A DNA stretch of 64,000 nucleotides from Polyangiaceae bacterium (lineage in GTDB: Bacteria > Myxococcota_A > Polyangia > Polyangiales > Polyangiaceae). Below the pieces are notes generated by a model, which saw nothing but the letters and a program-made list of their open reading frames with translations, had not been told where the DNA came from and ran no database searches. This document shows, piece by piece, positions 52,674 through 61,400 of the stretch. Position 1 is the stretch's first letter. Each line of letters opens with the position of its first letter. The translations under genes were made by a program, and so were the position numbers. The DNA lies in contig JAICUB010000024.1 in assembly GCA_025936045.1 (NCBI GenBank), positions 41,382 through 105,381 of the forward strand, written 5' to 3'.

Positions 52674-53546
52674 GTGGGCGTTCCGTTTGAGTGGCTCGAT
52701 CGTTTCTGTACCGAGCGCGGTGCAGCACTGATGGGCGTGCTCAACGTGACGCCGGACTCGTTCTACGACGGTGGTCGTTATCTCGGGCCCGACGCTGCGC
52801 GCGCCCAGGTCGAGCAGCTGCTCGCCGAGGGCGCGTCGATCATCGACGTCGGAGCGGAGTCGTCGCGACCGGGCGCGGAGAGCGTGCCCGCGGCCGATCA
52901 GCTCGAACGATTGGACGCGGGGCTCCGTCACGCCGTAGCGCGCGGCGCGCTCGTTTCGATCGACACGACGAGCCCGGAAGTCGCGGAGCGCGCGCTCGCG
53001 CTCGGTGCGCGCATCGTCAACGACGTCTCGTGTCTCGCCGATCCGGACCTGGCGCGCGTGACGGCGCGGGCAAACGCGACGCTCGTGCTCATGCACGCGC
53101 GCGGCCCGATGAGCGCCCAGCGGGGTTTCTCCGCGTATCCGGACGCGGGCTACGCCGACGTCGTGTTCGACGTGCTCGCCGAGTGGCGAAGCGCGCGCGA
53201 CCGGGCCGTCGAAGCGGGGCTCGCGCCAGGCGACGTCTGGCTCGATCCGGGCTTGGGCTTCGCGAAGAACGCGCGTCATTCGTTCGAGCTTTTGGCGCGC
53301 CTCGCCGAGCTCGGCCACGAAGGCGTGCCGGTCGTGGTCGGGCCGAGCCGCAAGTCGTTCATCGCGTCGGTGGACGGCGCGCCGCCCGCCGAGCGTTTGG
53401 GCGGGACGGTCGCGGCGTGCCTGGCCGCCGTCGAGCGCGGGGCGCGCGTGCTGCGCGTGCACGACGTGCGGGCCGTGGGTCAGGCGCTCGCCGTGGCTCG
53501 CCTCGCGCAGCGTCCGCCCGCGCAGGTGGAGGCGCCGCATGCCTGA
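52674..53546 (+). CDS. folP: Dihydropteroate synthase
   Basis: This 290-residue TIM-barrel enzyme condenses p-aminobenzoate with dihydropterin pyrophosphate in folate synthesis. Motifs are LMGVLNVTPDSFYDGGRY, ASIIDVGAESSRPGAE, VSIDTTSPEVAERAL, IVNDVSCLADPDL, LVLMHARGP, WLDPGLGFAKN and VVGPSRKSFI with the pterin-binding Lys/Arg. The start is GTG. It overlaps cdaA by 8 bases; folP next to cdaA is a common arrangement in bacteria. Confidence 0.96.
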   Translation: MGVPFEWLDRFCTERGAALMGVLNVTPDSFYDGGRYLGPDAARAQVEQLLAEGASIIDVGAESSRPGAESVPAADQLERLDAGLRHAVARGALVSIDTTSPEVAERALALGARIVNDVSCLADPDLARVTARANATLVLMHARGPMSAQRGFSAYPDAGYADVVFDVLAEWRSARDRAVEAGLAPGDVWLDPGLGFAKNARHSFELLARLAELGHEGVPVVVGPSRKSFIASVDGAPPAERLGGTVAACLAAVERGARVLRVHDVRAVGQALAVARLAQRPPAQVEAPHA

Positions 53547-54633
53547 GCTCCTGCGCGCCTACCTCTCGAGCCGCGCGCCCGTGCACTACCTGCGCGACGC
53601 GCTCGACATCTTCATCGTCTACTACGTCGTCTACCGCGCCTTGCTCGTGTTGCGCGGGACGCGCGCCATGCAGGTCGGCGTGGGGCTCGGCGTGCTCTTC
53701 GCGCTCTATCTCGTCGCGCAAGCGCTCGAGCTCGTCACCGTGCTCACGATCATGGGGGCGCTCATTTCGAGCATGATCCTCATCATCGTCGTCGTCTTCC
53801 AAAACGACATCCGGCGCGGCCTGCAGCGCGTCGGCAGCCGCGCCTGGTTCGGCACCTTCTCGCGCACGCAAGAGGGCAAGGTCATCGACGAAGTGGTGGA
53901 GGCGGCGACCGAGCTTGCGCGCCATCGCATCGGCGCGCTCATCACCTTCGAGCAGGACGCGAACCTCGACGAGTTCGTGGGCGTGCACAAGGGTCAAGTC
54001 ATCGATGCGCAGGTGACGAGCGAGCTTTTGGTGTCGCTCTTCGTGCCCGAGGGCGTGAACAAGCTCCACGACGGCTCGGTCGTGATCCGAAACCTGCGCA
54101 TCGCCAAGGCGGGAGTGTTCTTCCCGATGCCCGAAGGACGCGTGATGGATCAGAGCTTCGGCTCGCGCCACCGCGCCGCGCTCGGCATCACGGAGGAGAC
54201 CGACGCGGTCGTCGTCATCGTGAGCGAGGAGCGCGGCACCATCAGCTTCTGCTTCAACGGCAACATCGCGACGAACCTCGACGGGCCGAAGCTCCACGCC
54301 ATGCTCGAGGCGATGTTCAGCCCGAAGGTGCGCAAGGCGCGCAAGCCGAAGCCCGGGCGCGAGAAGGAAGAAGTGCCCCTCAGCGTGCGCCGCGATCCGG
54401 AAAAGACGCCGCTCGGCGAGGAGCCGCTACGCATCACCCTCGTGGGGGAAGAACCCGGGTCTCGCCGCTTGCGCCCACCGAGCGAGCCGCCGCCGCCCTT
54501 GCGCGTCGCGCAGAGCACGCCGCCGCCGCCCGTCAACCCGCGCTCGGAGCCGTCCGAGCCGTCCGAGCCGTCCGCCGCCGACGCGCTCGCGACGGACGAG
54601 CCGGAGAATGACCTACCGCGGAGCGATGGATGA
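53539..54633 (+). CDS. cdaA: CdaA-type diadenylate cyclase
   Basis: This 364-residue protein has three N-terminal helices (LRDALDIFIVYYVVYRALLVLRG, VGVGLGVLFALYLVAQALEL, LTIMGALISSMILIIVVVFQNDIRR) and a DAC domain (residues about 115-250; LARHRIGALITFEQ, HDGSVVIRNLRI, SRHRAALGITEETDAVVVIVSEERGTIS). The active site normally has DGA and RHRAA; here DGS replaces DGA. It makes c-di-AMP from two ATP. A Pro/Ser/Glu tail of about 90 residues ends the protein, including SEPSEPSEPS. It is coupled to ybbR (ATGA). Confidence 0.93.
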   Translation: MPELLRAYLSSRAPVHYLRDALDIFIVYYVVYRALLVLRGTRAMQVGVGLGVLFALYLVAQALELVTVLTIMGALISSMILIIVVVFQNDIRRGLQRVGSRAWFGTFSRTQEGKVIDEVVEAATELARHRIGALITFEQDANLDEFVGVHKGQVIDAQVTSELLVSLFVPEGVNKLHDGSVVIRNLRIAKAGVFFPMPEGRVMDQSFGSRHRAALGITEETDAVVVIVSEERGTISFCFNGNIATNLDGPKLHAMLEAMFSPKVRKARKPKPGREKEEVPLSVRRDPEKTPLGEEPLRITLVGEEPGSRRLRPPSEPPPPLRVAQSTPPPPVNPRSEPSEPSEPSAADALATDEPENDLPRSDG

Positions 54634-55598
54634 CGGTCGCCGAGCGCGTGACCGCGACCGGCGTCTTCTTACGTGAAGCCTTTACCGAAAACCTCGGGCT
54701 GAAGTCGCTCTCGCTCGCGTTCGCGATCGGGCTCTTCTTGTTCCTCTACGGGCAGCGCGACGAGCAGCAGCGCACCGTCGCCGTCGGCATCACCTCGCGC
54801 CCGCCGTCGGAGGATTCGGCGCGCGAGCTCATGACCCAACTGCCGGCTTCGATCCACGTGACGTTGCGCGGACCGGCGCACGTCATCGATCGCCTGGTCC
54901 AGGCCGGCATTCCCCCCATCACGGTCGATCTCAGGAACGGCGAGCGCGAAAGCATCGTCTTCAACGAGCGCATGTTCTCGCTGCCGCCGGACACGCACGT
55001 GACGGCGGCCGATCCGCCGAGCATCGAGCTCGAGTGGGAAGACGTGATTGCCCGCCAAATCCCGGTGCAGGCTTCGATCACGGGGCAGCCGGCCGAGGGC
55101 TACGTCGTGAAGGGCGAGCCCGAGGTCGAGCCGAAGCTCATCGCGGCGCGCGGCCCGTCGAGCCTGGTGGAAGTGCTCCAGTTCGCGCGCCTCGCCGCGT
55201 TCGACGTGTCCGGGTTGAGCGAAGGCGTGCACCGGCGTCGCCTGGCGCTCGACGCGCCGCCCACGCGCGTGCGCTACCTCGGGCCGTCGGCGGCCACGGT
55301 CGCGGTGACGATCGCTCGGCGCGTGACGGAGGCGAGCTTCGCCGCGCGGCCGGTCGAGGTGCTCGGGCCCTCGATCATCGGCGTGTCGCCGCGCGCGGTG
55401 GACGTGACCGTGGTCGGGCCGCCGGAAGTCGTGCAAGCGTTGCGTGCCGAGCAGGTCGTGCCGCGCGCGAACCTGATGAAGGCGCCGGGCCTCGACCTCA
55501 AGGACTTGCGGCACGGCTCGGCCGAGCTGCCCGTCACGGTCGAGCTTTCCGGCGCGGAAGCCAAAGTGCAACCGCCGACCGTCACCGTGAAGTGGTGA
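54630..55598 (+). CDS. ybbR: YbbR/CdaR-like regulator of CdaA
   Basis: This 322-residue protein has one N-terminal helix (LKSLSLAFAIGLFLFLYGQR) and about four YbbR beta repeats outside the membrane (VAVGITSRPP, IHVTLRGPAHVIDRLVQ, RQIPVQASITGQPAEGYVV, VDVTVVGPPEVVQALRA, TVTVKW end). CdaR/YbbR proteins bind CdaA and tune c-di-AMP synthesis. In many genomes glmM follows, but here a convergent CDF transporter does. It overlaps cdaA. Confidence 0.88.
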   Translation: MTVAERVTATGVFLREAFTENLGLKSLSLAFAIGLFLFLYGQRDEQQRTVAVGITSRPPSEDSARELMTQLPASIHVTLRGPAHVIDRLVQAGIPPITVDLRNGERESIVFNERMFSLPPDTHVTAADPPSIELEWEDVIARQIPVQASITGQPAEGYVVKGEPEVEPKLIAARGPSSLVEVLQFARLAAFDVSGLSEGVHRRRLALDAPPTRVRYLGPSAATVAVTIARRVTEASFAARPVEVLGPSIIGVSPRAVDVTVVGPPEVVQALRAEQVVPRANLMKAPGLDLKDLRHGSAELPVTVELSGAEAKVQPPTVTVKW

Positions 55599-55630
55599 CC
55601 GCACCCGAGCGTCACCGTGGCGTGGTGACG
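55581..55630. terminator. Two tandem hairpins between convergent ybbR and CDF genes
   Basis: GTCACC-GTGAAGT-GGTGAC (55581-55599) and CGTCACC-GTGGCGT-GGTGACG (55610-55630) are near copies of each other. Each overlaps the stop codon of one of the convergent genes. Together they could terminate both transcripts, but there are no U-tracts. Confidence 0.5.
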
Positions 55631-56571
55631 GCGGCCCGTTCGGGATCGAGCGCCTCGACGTAGTCGCTGTCGGGTTCGACGAAGATGCGCTTCATCGCGG
55701 GGATTTCGGCGCGAATGCGCGCCTCCAGCGTGTCGATGGCGGCTTCCAGCTCGGGCACCGTGAGCTCGCGGCGGAAGCGCACCTTGAGCGCGAGCAGGAT
55801 CGAATCCGGCCCGAGGTGCATGCTGAGGAGCTGCGTCACGGCGTCGACGCCGGGTGTCCCCTGCGCGAGCGCGAGCGCCTGCGCGCGGAGCTCGGGGCTC
55901 GCGCTTTCGCCGATCAAGAGGCCGTGCGTGTCGTAAGCGAGCGCGAAGCCGACGCCGCAGAGCAAGAGGCCGATGACGATCGAGCCGATACCGTCGGGGA
56001 GCGAGCTGCCCGTCACGAGCGAGACCACGAGCGCGATCATGGCGACGAGCAGCCCGATCACCGCGCCCGTGTCCTCGAGCAGCACGACCGGGATCGTCGG
56101 ATCCTTGCCGGAGAAGAGCGCCTCGAAGAACGGCCGGCCGCGGCGTTCTCGCTGGAACTCGCGCATCGCGACGGTGAAGCTCGATGCCTCGAGCACGAGC
56201 GAGATCCCGAGCACGACGAGCGGCCACAGAAACGACGTGGGCGGCCCCTCGTGCCCCGCGCGCAGCTTGTGAACGCCCTCGAAAATCGCGAACACGCCGC
56301 CCAACAAAAAGAGCGTGAGCGACACGACGAACGCCCAGAAGTAGCGCTCGCTCTCGCGCCCGAGCGGGTAGCGCGTCGGGTTCGTGCGCGCGGCGAGCGT
56401 CATCCCGACGAGCAGCAGCGCCTGATTGGCCGTGTCGGCGACGGAGTGCACCGCCTCGGCCAGCATGGTGGCGCTGCCTGAGAACGCCGCCACGACGAGC
56501 TTCACGACCGCGATGCCACCGTTCGCCGCGAGCGCGGCGAGCACCACCTTCTTTCCGGAATGAGACGACAC
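55612..56571 (-). CDS. Cation diffusion facilitator family transporter
   Basis: This 319-residue protein has six helices with a metal site in helix 2 (AEAVHSVADTANQALLLVG; HxxxD) and helix 5 (LLEDTGAVIGLLVAM; ExxxG region in the D/H position), and a cytoplasmic C-terminal alpha/beta domain (GVDAVTQLLSMHLGPDSILLALKVRFRRELTVPELEAAIDTLEARIR). The helix-5 arrangement (EDTGA) differs from HxxxD in zinc-type CDFs and resembles the ZnT9-like subgroup. It exports a divalent metal; which one is unknown. Confidence 0.88.
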   Translation of the reverse strand: MSSHSGKKVVLAALAANGGIAVVKLVVAAFSGSATMLAEAVHSVADTANQALLLVGMTLAARTNPTRYPLGRESERYFWAFVVSLTLFLLGGVFAIFEGVHKLRAGHEGPPTSFLWPLVVLGISLVLEASSFTVAMREFQRERRGRPFFEALFSGKDPTIPVVLLEDTGAVIGLLVAMIALVVSLVTGSSLPDGIGSIVIGLLLCGVGFALAYDTHGLLIGESASPELRAQALALAQGTPGVDAVTQLLSMHLGPDSILLALKVRFRRELTVPELEAAIDTLEARIRAEIPAMKRIFVEPDSDYVEALDPERAAVTTPR

Positions 56572-56598
56572 CGCGGGGAAGTCTACTACGCCGTTGCC

Positions 56599-59500
56599 TT
56601 AGGTCGGCGGCAGGCCGGCCACGCGCAGTCGCTTTTGAGCCTCCCGATTGGCGGGATCGAGCAGCGTGGCTTCGCGCCACTCACCCACGGCGGCGCTCTT
56701 TTCCCCCGATTTCGCGAGCGCGTCACCGAGCGCCAGATGCGCCCCGGAGTTCCGCGGCGCGAGCTCGACCGCGTGTTCGGCCCAAACGACGCCCGCCGCC
56801 ACGTCGCCGAGCTCGATGAGGGAGTAGGAGAGCCCGCTCGCGGCGGAGCTCGACTTCGGCTCGAGCACGAGCCCGCGCCGAAACGCGCGCTCCGCAGTCA
56901 CGAAGTCGCCGTGCCGAAGCGCGTTGTCCCCCTGTTTCATCGCGCGCGTGACGAGCGCGCGCACGCCGGCGTTGTCGGAGGGCTCGATATGCGCGGCGGC
57001 GAGGAACGCCTTGCGCGCTTCCGTCTCGGATCCGAGGCGCGCGAGCGCGTCCCCGAGCGCATCGCGAGCGGCCGCGCTGTTCGGATCGAGCTCGACGGCG
57101 CGGCGCGCCCAGGTCGCGGCTTCGGGGCCGTCACGTTGGAGCAGCAACACGAACGCGAGCTCGTGCGCGATTTCCGAGCTTGCGGTGTTCCACGCCGCCG
57201 CGCGACACAGCGACGTTTGAGCCGCCTTCAAATCCCCTTGCACGATGGCCGTGCGCGCGAGTCGCACCTGTTTCAATGCAGCGCCGGGATAATGGCCTTG
57301 GTGCGGCTCGTCGGTGCCGAGCAGCGCCTTGCAATCCGGCACGTCACGTCCCGACCCGTCCCCGGGCGAGCCCGCTGCGCGCGCCACGACAGGACCAGCC
57401 GGGGCAGCGCTCGGCGGCGCGGGCGGCGGTTCGGGCGGCGCGGGCGGCGCGGGCGGCGCGGGCGGCGGCACCGCACGCTCGGACGCGAGCTCGCGCGCGG
57501 CGTTCGCGTGCTCGACGGCGGCGTGCGGCCGCGAGAGCCAGCGCGCCCCCGCATAGAGCATCACGATCAAAAGCCCCTGCAACGCGCCGAGAGCGACGAG
57601 CACCGCCGCCATACCGAACGAGATGCGCTTACCGTGCAGCTTCGCGTCCTGCTGCGCGAACCAAAGCGAAAACGCCTGCAAACGCGCTTGCCAAGGGTTC
57701 GGCGGGCGCGCGGGCGGGCTCGCCTTCGCGGGCGCGAGCACGTCGAGCTCCGCCGAGACGGTCATCGCCGGTGGATTACGCTCGTGCGGCGCCGTCGTCG
57801 CGAGGGGTGCGGGCATCGACGTGGGGGGAACCGACGCGACCGGCATGCCGGAAAGGGTCGGCACCGTGTGCGCAATCACGGTGGCCGCAAGGGCGGGCGC
57901 GGCATGCGCGGGCGCAGTCACGGACGGTGCGGCCGGCGGCGCGCGCACCGGCGGCTCGGGGGGCGTGACTGCGACGCGCGGCACGGAGCTCGGGGGCGCG
58001 GGCTTTGCACCTGGGCGCGGCGGAGCTGCGAGCGACACGGCAGCGGCGGCCGGCACGGCAGCGGCGACCGGCACGGCAGCGGCGACCGGCACGGCCGGCG
58101 ACGAGGCGGCGCTGACGATCTTTGCGGTCGCGGCGGCCGCGACGGCGACGACGGGCGCCGGTCGAATGGACCCGAGCGTCGCGCTCCCAGGCGAAGAGAC
58201 CGGCGCCGGCCGCCGTACCGAGACGGGCGGCGCGGGAGACTCCGCAGGTCCGGGCGGATGCAGCGAAACGGTGCCGGTCGCAGGAATCGACGGCGAAATC
58301 GGAGGTGTTTCCGCCTCGGCCATCGTGAGCGCGGCTTCGACCGGCGTCATCACGTTCGCGCTGGCGGGCTGATCCACGGGCTCCACGCGCACGCGTCCCG
58401 AGCCGAGCACGAGCAGCGCCGACAGCGCGTTCACGCCCGAGAGCGCCCTCGGCTCGAGCTCGAGCGTGCGCCCTTCGGCGCCGACGACGAGTCCGTCGGA
58501 CAGATCCAGCGTGAGCTCGACGCGCGGATTTTCGACGCGCACCCTGAGCGGCCGTGACGACCGCTCGAGCACGCGCAGGCAGCGCGCCGGCCCCGTCGTT
58601 TCCAAACGGGTGTCGAACGCGGAGCGCGCTTCGGCCCGCGCGAACAACGCCCGCTCCGGTTCGACCAGACCCGCGAGCGTCGACTCGAGCCGCTTGAGCG
58701 ACGGCGCCCCGCCCTCCTCCGACCAAATCTCGCCCCAGCGCACGACGAGCAGCGACGCCCAGCGCAAGCGCGAGTCGCGGCGCAACCTCCGCAGGAGGTC
58801 GTAGCCGCCGCCGTGCGCGTGCTCTTCCCCGATCACGAAGACGGTCGGATCGGCCTGTCGCAGCGTCTGAAAGCGCGTCGGGCTCGGGTCGAGATCCGTC
58901 ACCACCACGGTCACGCCACGTTTTCTGAGCTCCTGCGCGACCGCATCCGCGCGCGGCGTGTCGTCGTCGGCAAGGACGATACGCAAGCCTGCCATGGCCG
59001 GAGCCGAAAACGCGGGGCTCGTGCGCGGCGGACCGAGCCCGTCGGCCGGCTGAGCTCCGCCGAGCTCGTAGCGGAGCGGTTCGGCGCGCACCACGTGACG
59101 CCGCACGCGTCTCACGAACGTGTCCAAGAATTCCGTGAGCGGCCGCCCGCGGCCGAGGGTGAGCTTGAGCTCCTGCGGGTCGCCTCCCGCGGAAAGCGAG
59201 CTCACGAGTCCGGCGCGGAGCTCCTTCGAGAGCACGCTGATGAACTCGTCGAGGGTGGCGTCACCGACCGAGCCTTGGGAATCGGTACCCTGCTCGGGGA
59301 TCTCGCGAGCCAGCTGGGCCACGCGTTCGGCCGTCGCGTCGACGCTCGCCGAGCGCGGCAGCACCGCGGTCGCCCCGTGGCGAAATGCGCTGAGCTTTTC
59401 ATCGAGCTCGGCGTCGTCACTGAGCACGACGACGGGAACCATGAAGTTTTGCGAGAGTCCCCCGAGCTTTTGCAACACGGCCGCCCCGCCGTCCTTGGCC

Positions 59501-59685
59501 GCTTCGCCCATGAGCAACACCAGATCCGGTGCCGTCACGATCACCGCGTCGACGACGGCGTGAAGCTCCGCCGTCTCTACCTGAACCTGGTGGCGGGAGA
59601 GCGCGGCCTGGAAGGCCGGCGTAAATCGCTCCCCTGCTCCGACGAGGAGCACGGTGGGCTCGACGCCATCGCGAGACGGCCCCAT
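56599..59685 (-). CDS. Giant receiver-like/TPR membrane protein
   Basis: ATG 59685 gives 1028 residues. The order is: a receiver-like domain (TVLLVGAGERFTPAFQAALSRH, PVVVLSDDAELDEKL), a middle region with a second receiver-like fold (LRIVLADDDTPRADAVAQELRKRGVTVVVTDL, LLVVRWGEIW), a PATAN/DUF4388-like segment (TLDLSDGLVVGAEGRTLELEPRALSGVNALSALLVLGSGRVRVE), a Pro/Ala linker of about 230 residues with VAAAVP repeats, one helix (GMAAVLVALGALQGLLIVMLYAGA) and C-terminal TPRs (NSAAARDALGDALARLGSETEARKAF). It is probably a signalling scaffold of the gliding/polarity type. Confidence 0.7.
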   Translation of the reverse strand: MGPSRDGVEPTVLLVGAGERFTPAFQAALSRHQVQVETAELHAVVDAVIVTAPDLVLLMGEAAKDGGAAVLQKLGGLSQNFMVPVVVLSDDAELDEKLSAFRHGATAVLPRSASVDATAERVAQLAREIPEQGTDSQGSVGDATLDEFISVLSKELRAGLVSSLSAGGDPQELKLTLGRGRPLTEFLDTFVRRVRRHVVRAEPLRYELGGAQPADGLGPPRTSPAFSAPAMAGLRIVLADDDTPRADAVAQELRKRGVTVVVTDLDPSPTRFQTLRQADPTVFVIGEEHAHGGGYDLLRRLRRDSRLRWASLLVVRWGEIWSEEGGAPSLKRLESTLAGLVEPERALFARAEARSAFDTRLETTGPARCLRVLERSSRPLRVRVENPRVELTLDLSDGLVVGAEGRTLELEPRALSGVNALSALLVLGSGRVRVEPVDQPASANVMTPVEAALTMAEAETPPISPSIPATGTVSLHPPGPAESPAPPVSVRRPAPVSSPGSATLGSIRPAPVVAVAAAATAKIVSAASSPAVPVAAAVPVAAAVPAAAAVSLAAPPRPGAKPAPPSSVPRVAVTPPEPPVRAPPAAPSVTAPAHAAPALAATVIAHTVPTLSGMPVASVPPTSMPAPLATTAPHERNPPAMTVSAELDVLAPAKASPPARPPNPWQARLQAFSLWFAQQDAKLHGKRISFGMAAVLVALGALQGLLIVMLYAGARWLSRPHAAVEHANAARELASERAVPPPAPPAPPAPPEPPPAPPSAAPAGPVVARAAGSPGDGSGRDVPDCKALLGTDEPHQGHYPGAALKQVRLARTAIVQGDLKAAQTSLCRAAAWNTASSEIAHELAFVLLLQRDGPEAATWARRAVELDPNSAAARDALGDALARLGSETEARKAFLAAAHIEPSDNAGVRALVTRAMKQGDNALRHGDFVTAERAFRRGLVLEPKSSSAASGLSYSLIELGDVAAGVVWAEHAVELAPRNSGAHLALGDALAKSGEKSAAVGEWREATLLDPANREAQKRLRVAGLPPT

Positions 59686-59843
59686 GTCACTCGAAGCATC
59701 GCGCAGTTCACGCGTGCGGTCGAGCGTCACGGGTCGTGTTCGCACGCCGAAAAACCCCGCGCAGGGTGCGACCTTTCCGCATATCGACGCTTCGCAACGT
59801 ACAAAACCGCGCGCGGCGCGGCGTCACGAAGACACCCGAGCCT
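59686..59843. other. Short interval upstream of the giant receiver/TPR gene
   Basis: These 158 bases separate the SurA-like gene stop from the giant gene start. No ORF with credible composition is present; it probably contains the giant gene promoter (AT-richer patches AAAAACCCC and AACGTACAAAACC). Confidence 0.3.
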
Positions 59844-60596
59844 TCACGAGCGCTGCGCGGGCTCTTCGGTGTAGACGATTCTGAGCCGCGAGCGCGCGTT
59901 TTGATAATACGCGGCGAGCGCCGCCTGCAGCCGAGTCGACACGTACCAGCGGCGCAAACCCGGGAGCACGGTCTCGAACGGCGCGTCGCGATAGGGCGTC
60001 TTTTCGTTGCGAAACAGCGCGCGCAGCTCGGCGTCGCTCGGTGAGAGCATCGGCGCGACCATGCGATCGAGATACAAGCTCGCGCGCGCCTGGCGCTGGA
60101 AGAGCACGACGAGCTCCCGCTGCCCGACGCCCTCCGCGGCGGCCGCCGCCCGCACCGCCTCGGCGCCGCCCGCGCGCTCTTCGGTCAAGCGGCGAGCGGC
60201 CTCCGTCTGCGCGCGGAGCTCGTCACCCGTCGGCTCCGGTTCGATGCGCAAGCTCGCGAGCAACGTCTCCGCCACGTGACGCTCGAGCGCGGCGGACACG
60301 TGCCGCTCGCGGTACGCGGCCCCCGTGCGATCGGGGTCGGCCAGCGCTTCGATGCGGGCCTCGAAGGCGAGCAAGCGCGCGCTGACGAAGCGCGGGGAAC
60401 GGGCGCCGCCGAGCTCGGGGGCCTCGAAGCGCACGACCGTGCGATCGACCAGCAACGGTTCGGCGCGCGCGACCCCGCCACCGAACCCCGCGAGCGCGAG
60501 CGTTACGGCGAGACCCGCGACAACGGAACGCCGCCGCGAGCCGAAACGCTTTCGTTCACCCGAGCGCCCGACGCAGACGGCGAGCGCATCCACCAT
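59844..60596 (-). CDS. SurA-like periplasmic chaperone, apparently without PPIase domain
   Basis: ATG 60596 gives 250 residues. A signal region (RRRSVVAGLAVTLALAGFGGGVARA) is followed by a helical SurA_N/PrsA-like domain (VVRFEAPELGGARSPRFVSARLLAFEARIEALAD..., VGQRELVVLFQRQARASLYLDRMVAPMLSPSDAELRALFRNEKTPYRDAPFETVLPGLRRWYVSTRLQAAL). No parvulin segment with the usual HxxxA/LHxxG motifs is seen. Protein folding or assembly of outer-membrane proteins is inferred. Confidence 0.7.
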   Translation of the reverse strand: MVDALAVCVGRSGERKRFGSRRRSVVAGLAVTLALAGFGGGVARAEPLLVDRTVVRFEAPELGGARSPRFVSARLLAFEARIEALADPDRTGAAYRERHVSAALERHVAETLLASLRIEPEPTGDELRAQTEAARRLTEERAGGAEAVRAAAAAEGVGQRELVVLFQRQARASLYLDRMVAPMLSPSDAELRALFRNEKTPYRDAPFETVLPGLRRWYVSTRLQAALAAYYQNARSRLRIVYTEEPAQRS

Positions 60597-60619
60597 CCCA
60601 AAGCTCACGCTGCCGGGGC

Positions 60620-61384
60620 TCAGCGCGCCGCGGTGCGCTGCTTGGAGGACGGCGGCTCGTAGTCGGCCGTGCCCGTCTGGCTCGGCTTTTCGGCCTCCTC
60701 GTGCGCGGGCGACGACTCGCGAGGGGCGCTCGAACGTGCCGCGCGGCGCGCCTTCACGAACTCCGCGAAGGTGAGCACCTTTTCGAGGTCGCGCGCGCCG
60801 AGGCCGTCGAGCACCTCTTCGAGCTGCTTGTGAAGCGCGTCCGTGGAGCGCCCGCGGCGGCCGCCGAGCGCCTCTTGCGTGATGTGGGTTCCCGGAGCGA
60901 GCGGCTCCGCGTTTTCTGCGGCCCAGGTCGGACGCGCGACGGGGTGCATCGCGTTCGCGGCGAGCCACGCTTCCATGAACACGCGCAGGCGTTCGCTCCG
61001 GAATGCAAACCAGCGCTCGCGCTCCGTGGTGAACGCGATGAGCACGTCCTTGAAGCGACGGAATGCGCCCTTGCCGTCGATGGCTTGCGAGAGCTGGCCG
61101 CGGAGCGTCGGCTCTTCCACCATCGGGATGAAGCGCTCCATCCAGCGGTATTGCTCGCGTGAGCTCACGGGCTCGATCCGCAAGTACGCGGGATCCGAAG
61201 CAATCCGCGCGTGCATTTCCGGATCGGCAATGCCGTCCACCACGCGGAGCACTTCACCCGACACGACGTGCAGATAGCTGTGCACCTCGGGCGCGTTATT
61301 TTCGAACGCGTCCTCGAGCGCCTCCCAATCGACTGGGACGTCGCGCATCGGCTGGCCCGGACCGCGGCTCAGGTCATCTGCCAT
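60620..61384 (-). CDS. UPF0158-family protein
   Basis: ATG 61384 gives 254 residues; a TTG four codons upstream is the track start. DWEALEDAFENNAPEVHSYLHVVSGEVLRVVDGIADP...EPVSSREQYRWMERFIPMVEEPTLRGQLSQAIDGKGAFRRFKDVLI matches UPF0158 (PF03682), a domain of unknown biochemical role. The C-terminal part (GARDLEKVLTFAEFVKARRAA) is a linker with Ser/Pro/Glu tail. The next gene upstream is glpK; this may form one operon with it. Confidence 0.82.
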   Translation of the reverse strand: MADDLSRGPGQPMRDVPVDWEALEDAFENNAPEVHSYLHVVSGEVLRVVDGIADPEMHARIASDPAYLRIEPVSSREQYRWMERFIPMVEEPTLRGQLSQAIDGKGAFRRFKDVLIAFTTERERWFAFRSERLRVFMEAWLAANAMHPVARPTWAAENAEPLAPGTHITQEALGGRRGRSTDALHKQLEEVLDGLGARDLEKVLTFAEFVKARRAARSSAPRESSPAHEEAEKPSQTGTADYEPPSSKQRTAAR

Positions 61385-61400
61385 GTCGGGAAACAAGAGC

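Noticed and set aside
50469-53540. 1023-residue ORF
   Set aside because: The N-terminal part is folP antisense and Arg/His-rich. The real gene starts at GTG 52130.
56560-58557. 665-residue plus-strand ORF
   Set aside because: Antisense to the TPR protein; Arg/Gly-rich and without domain.
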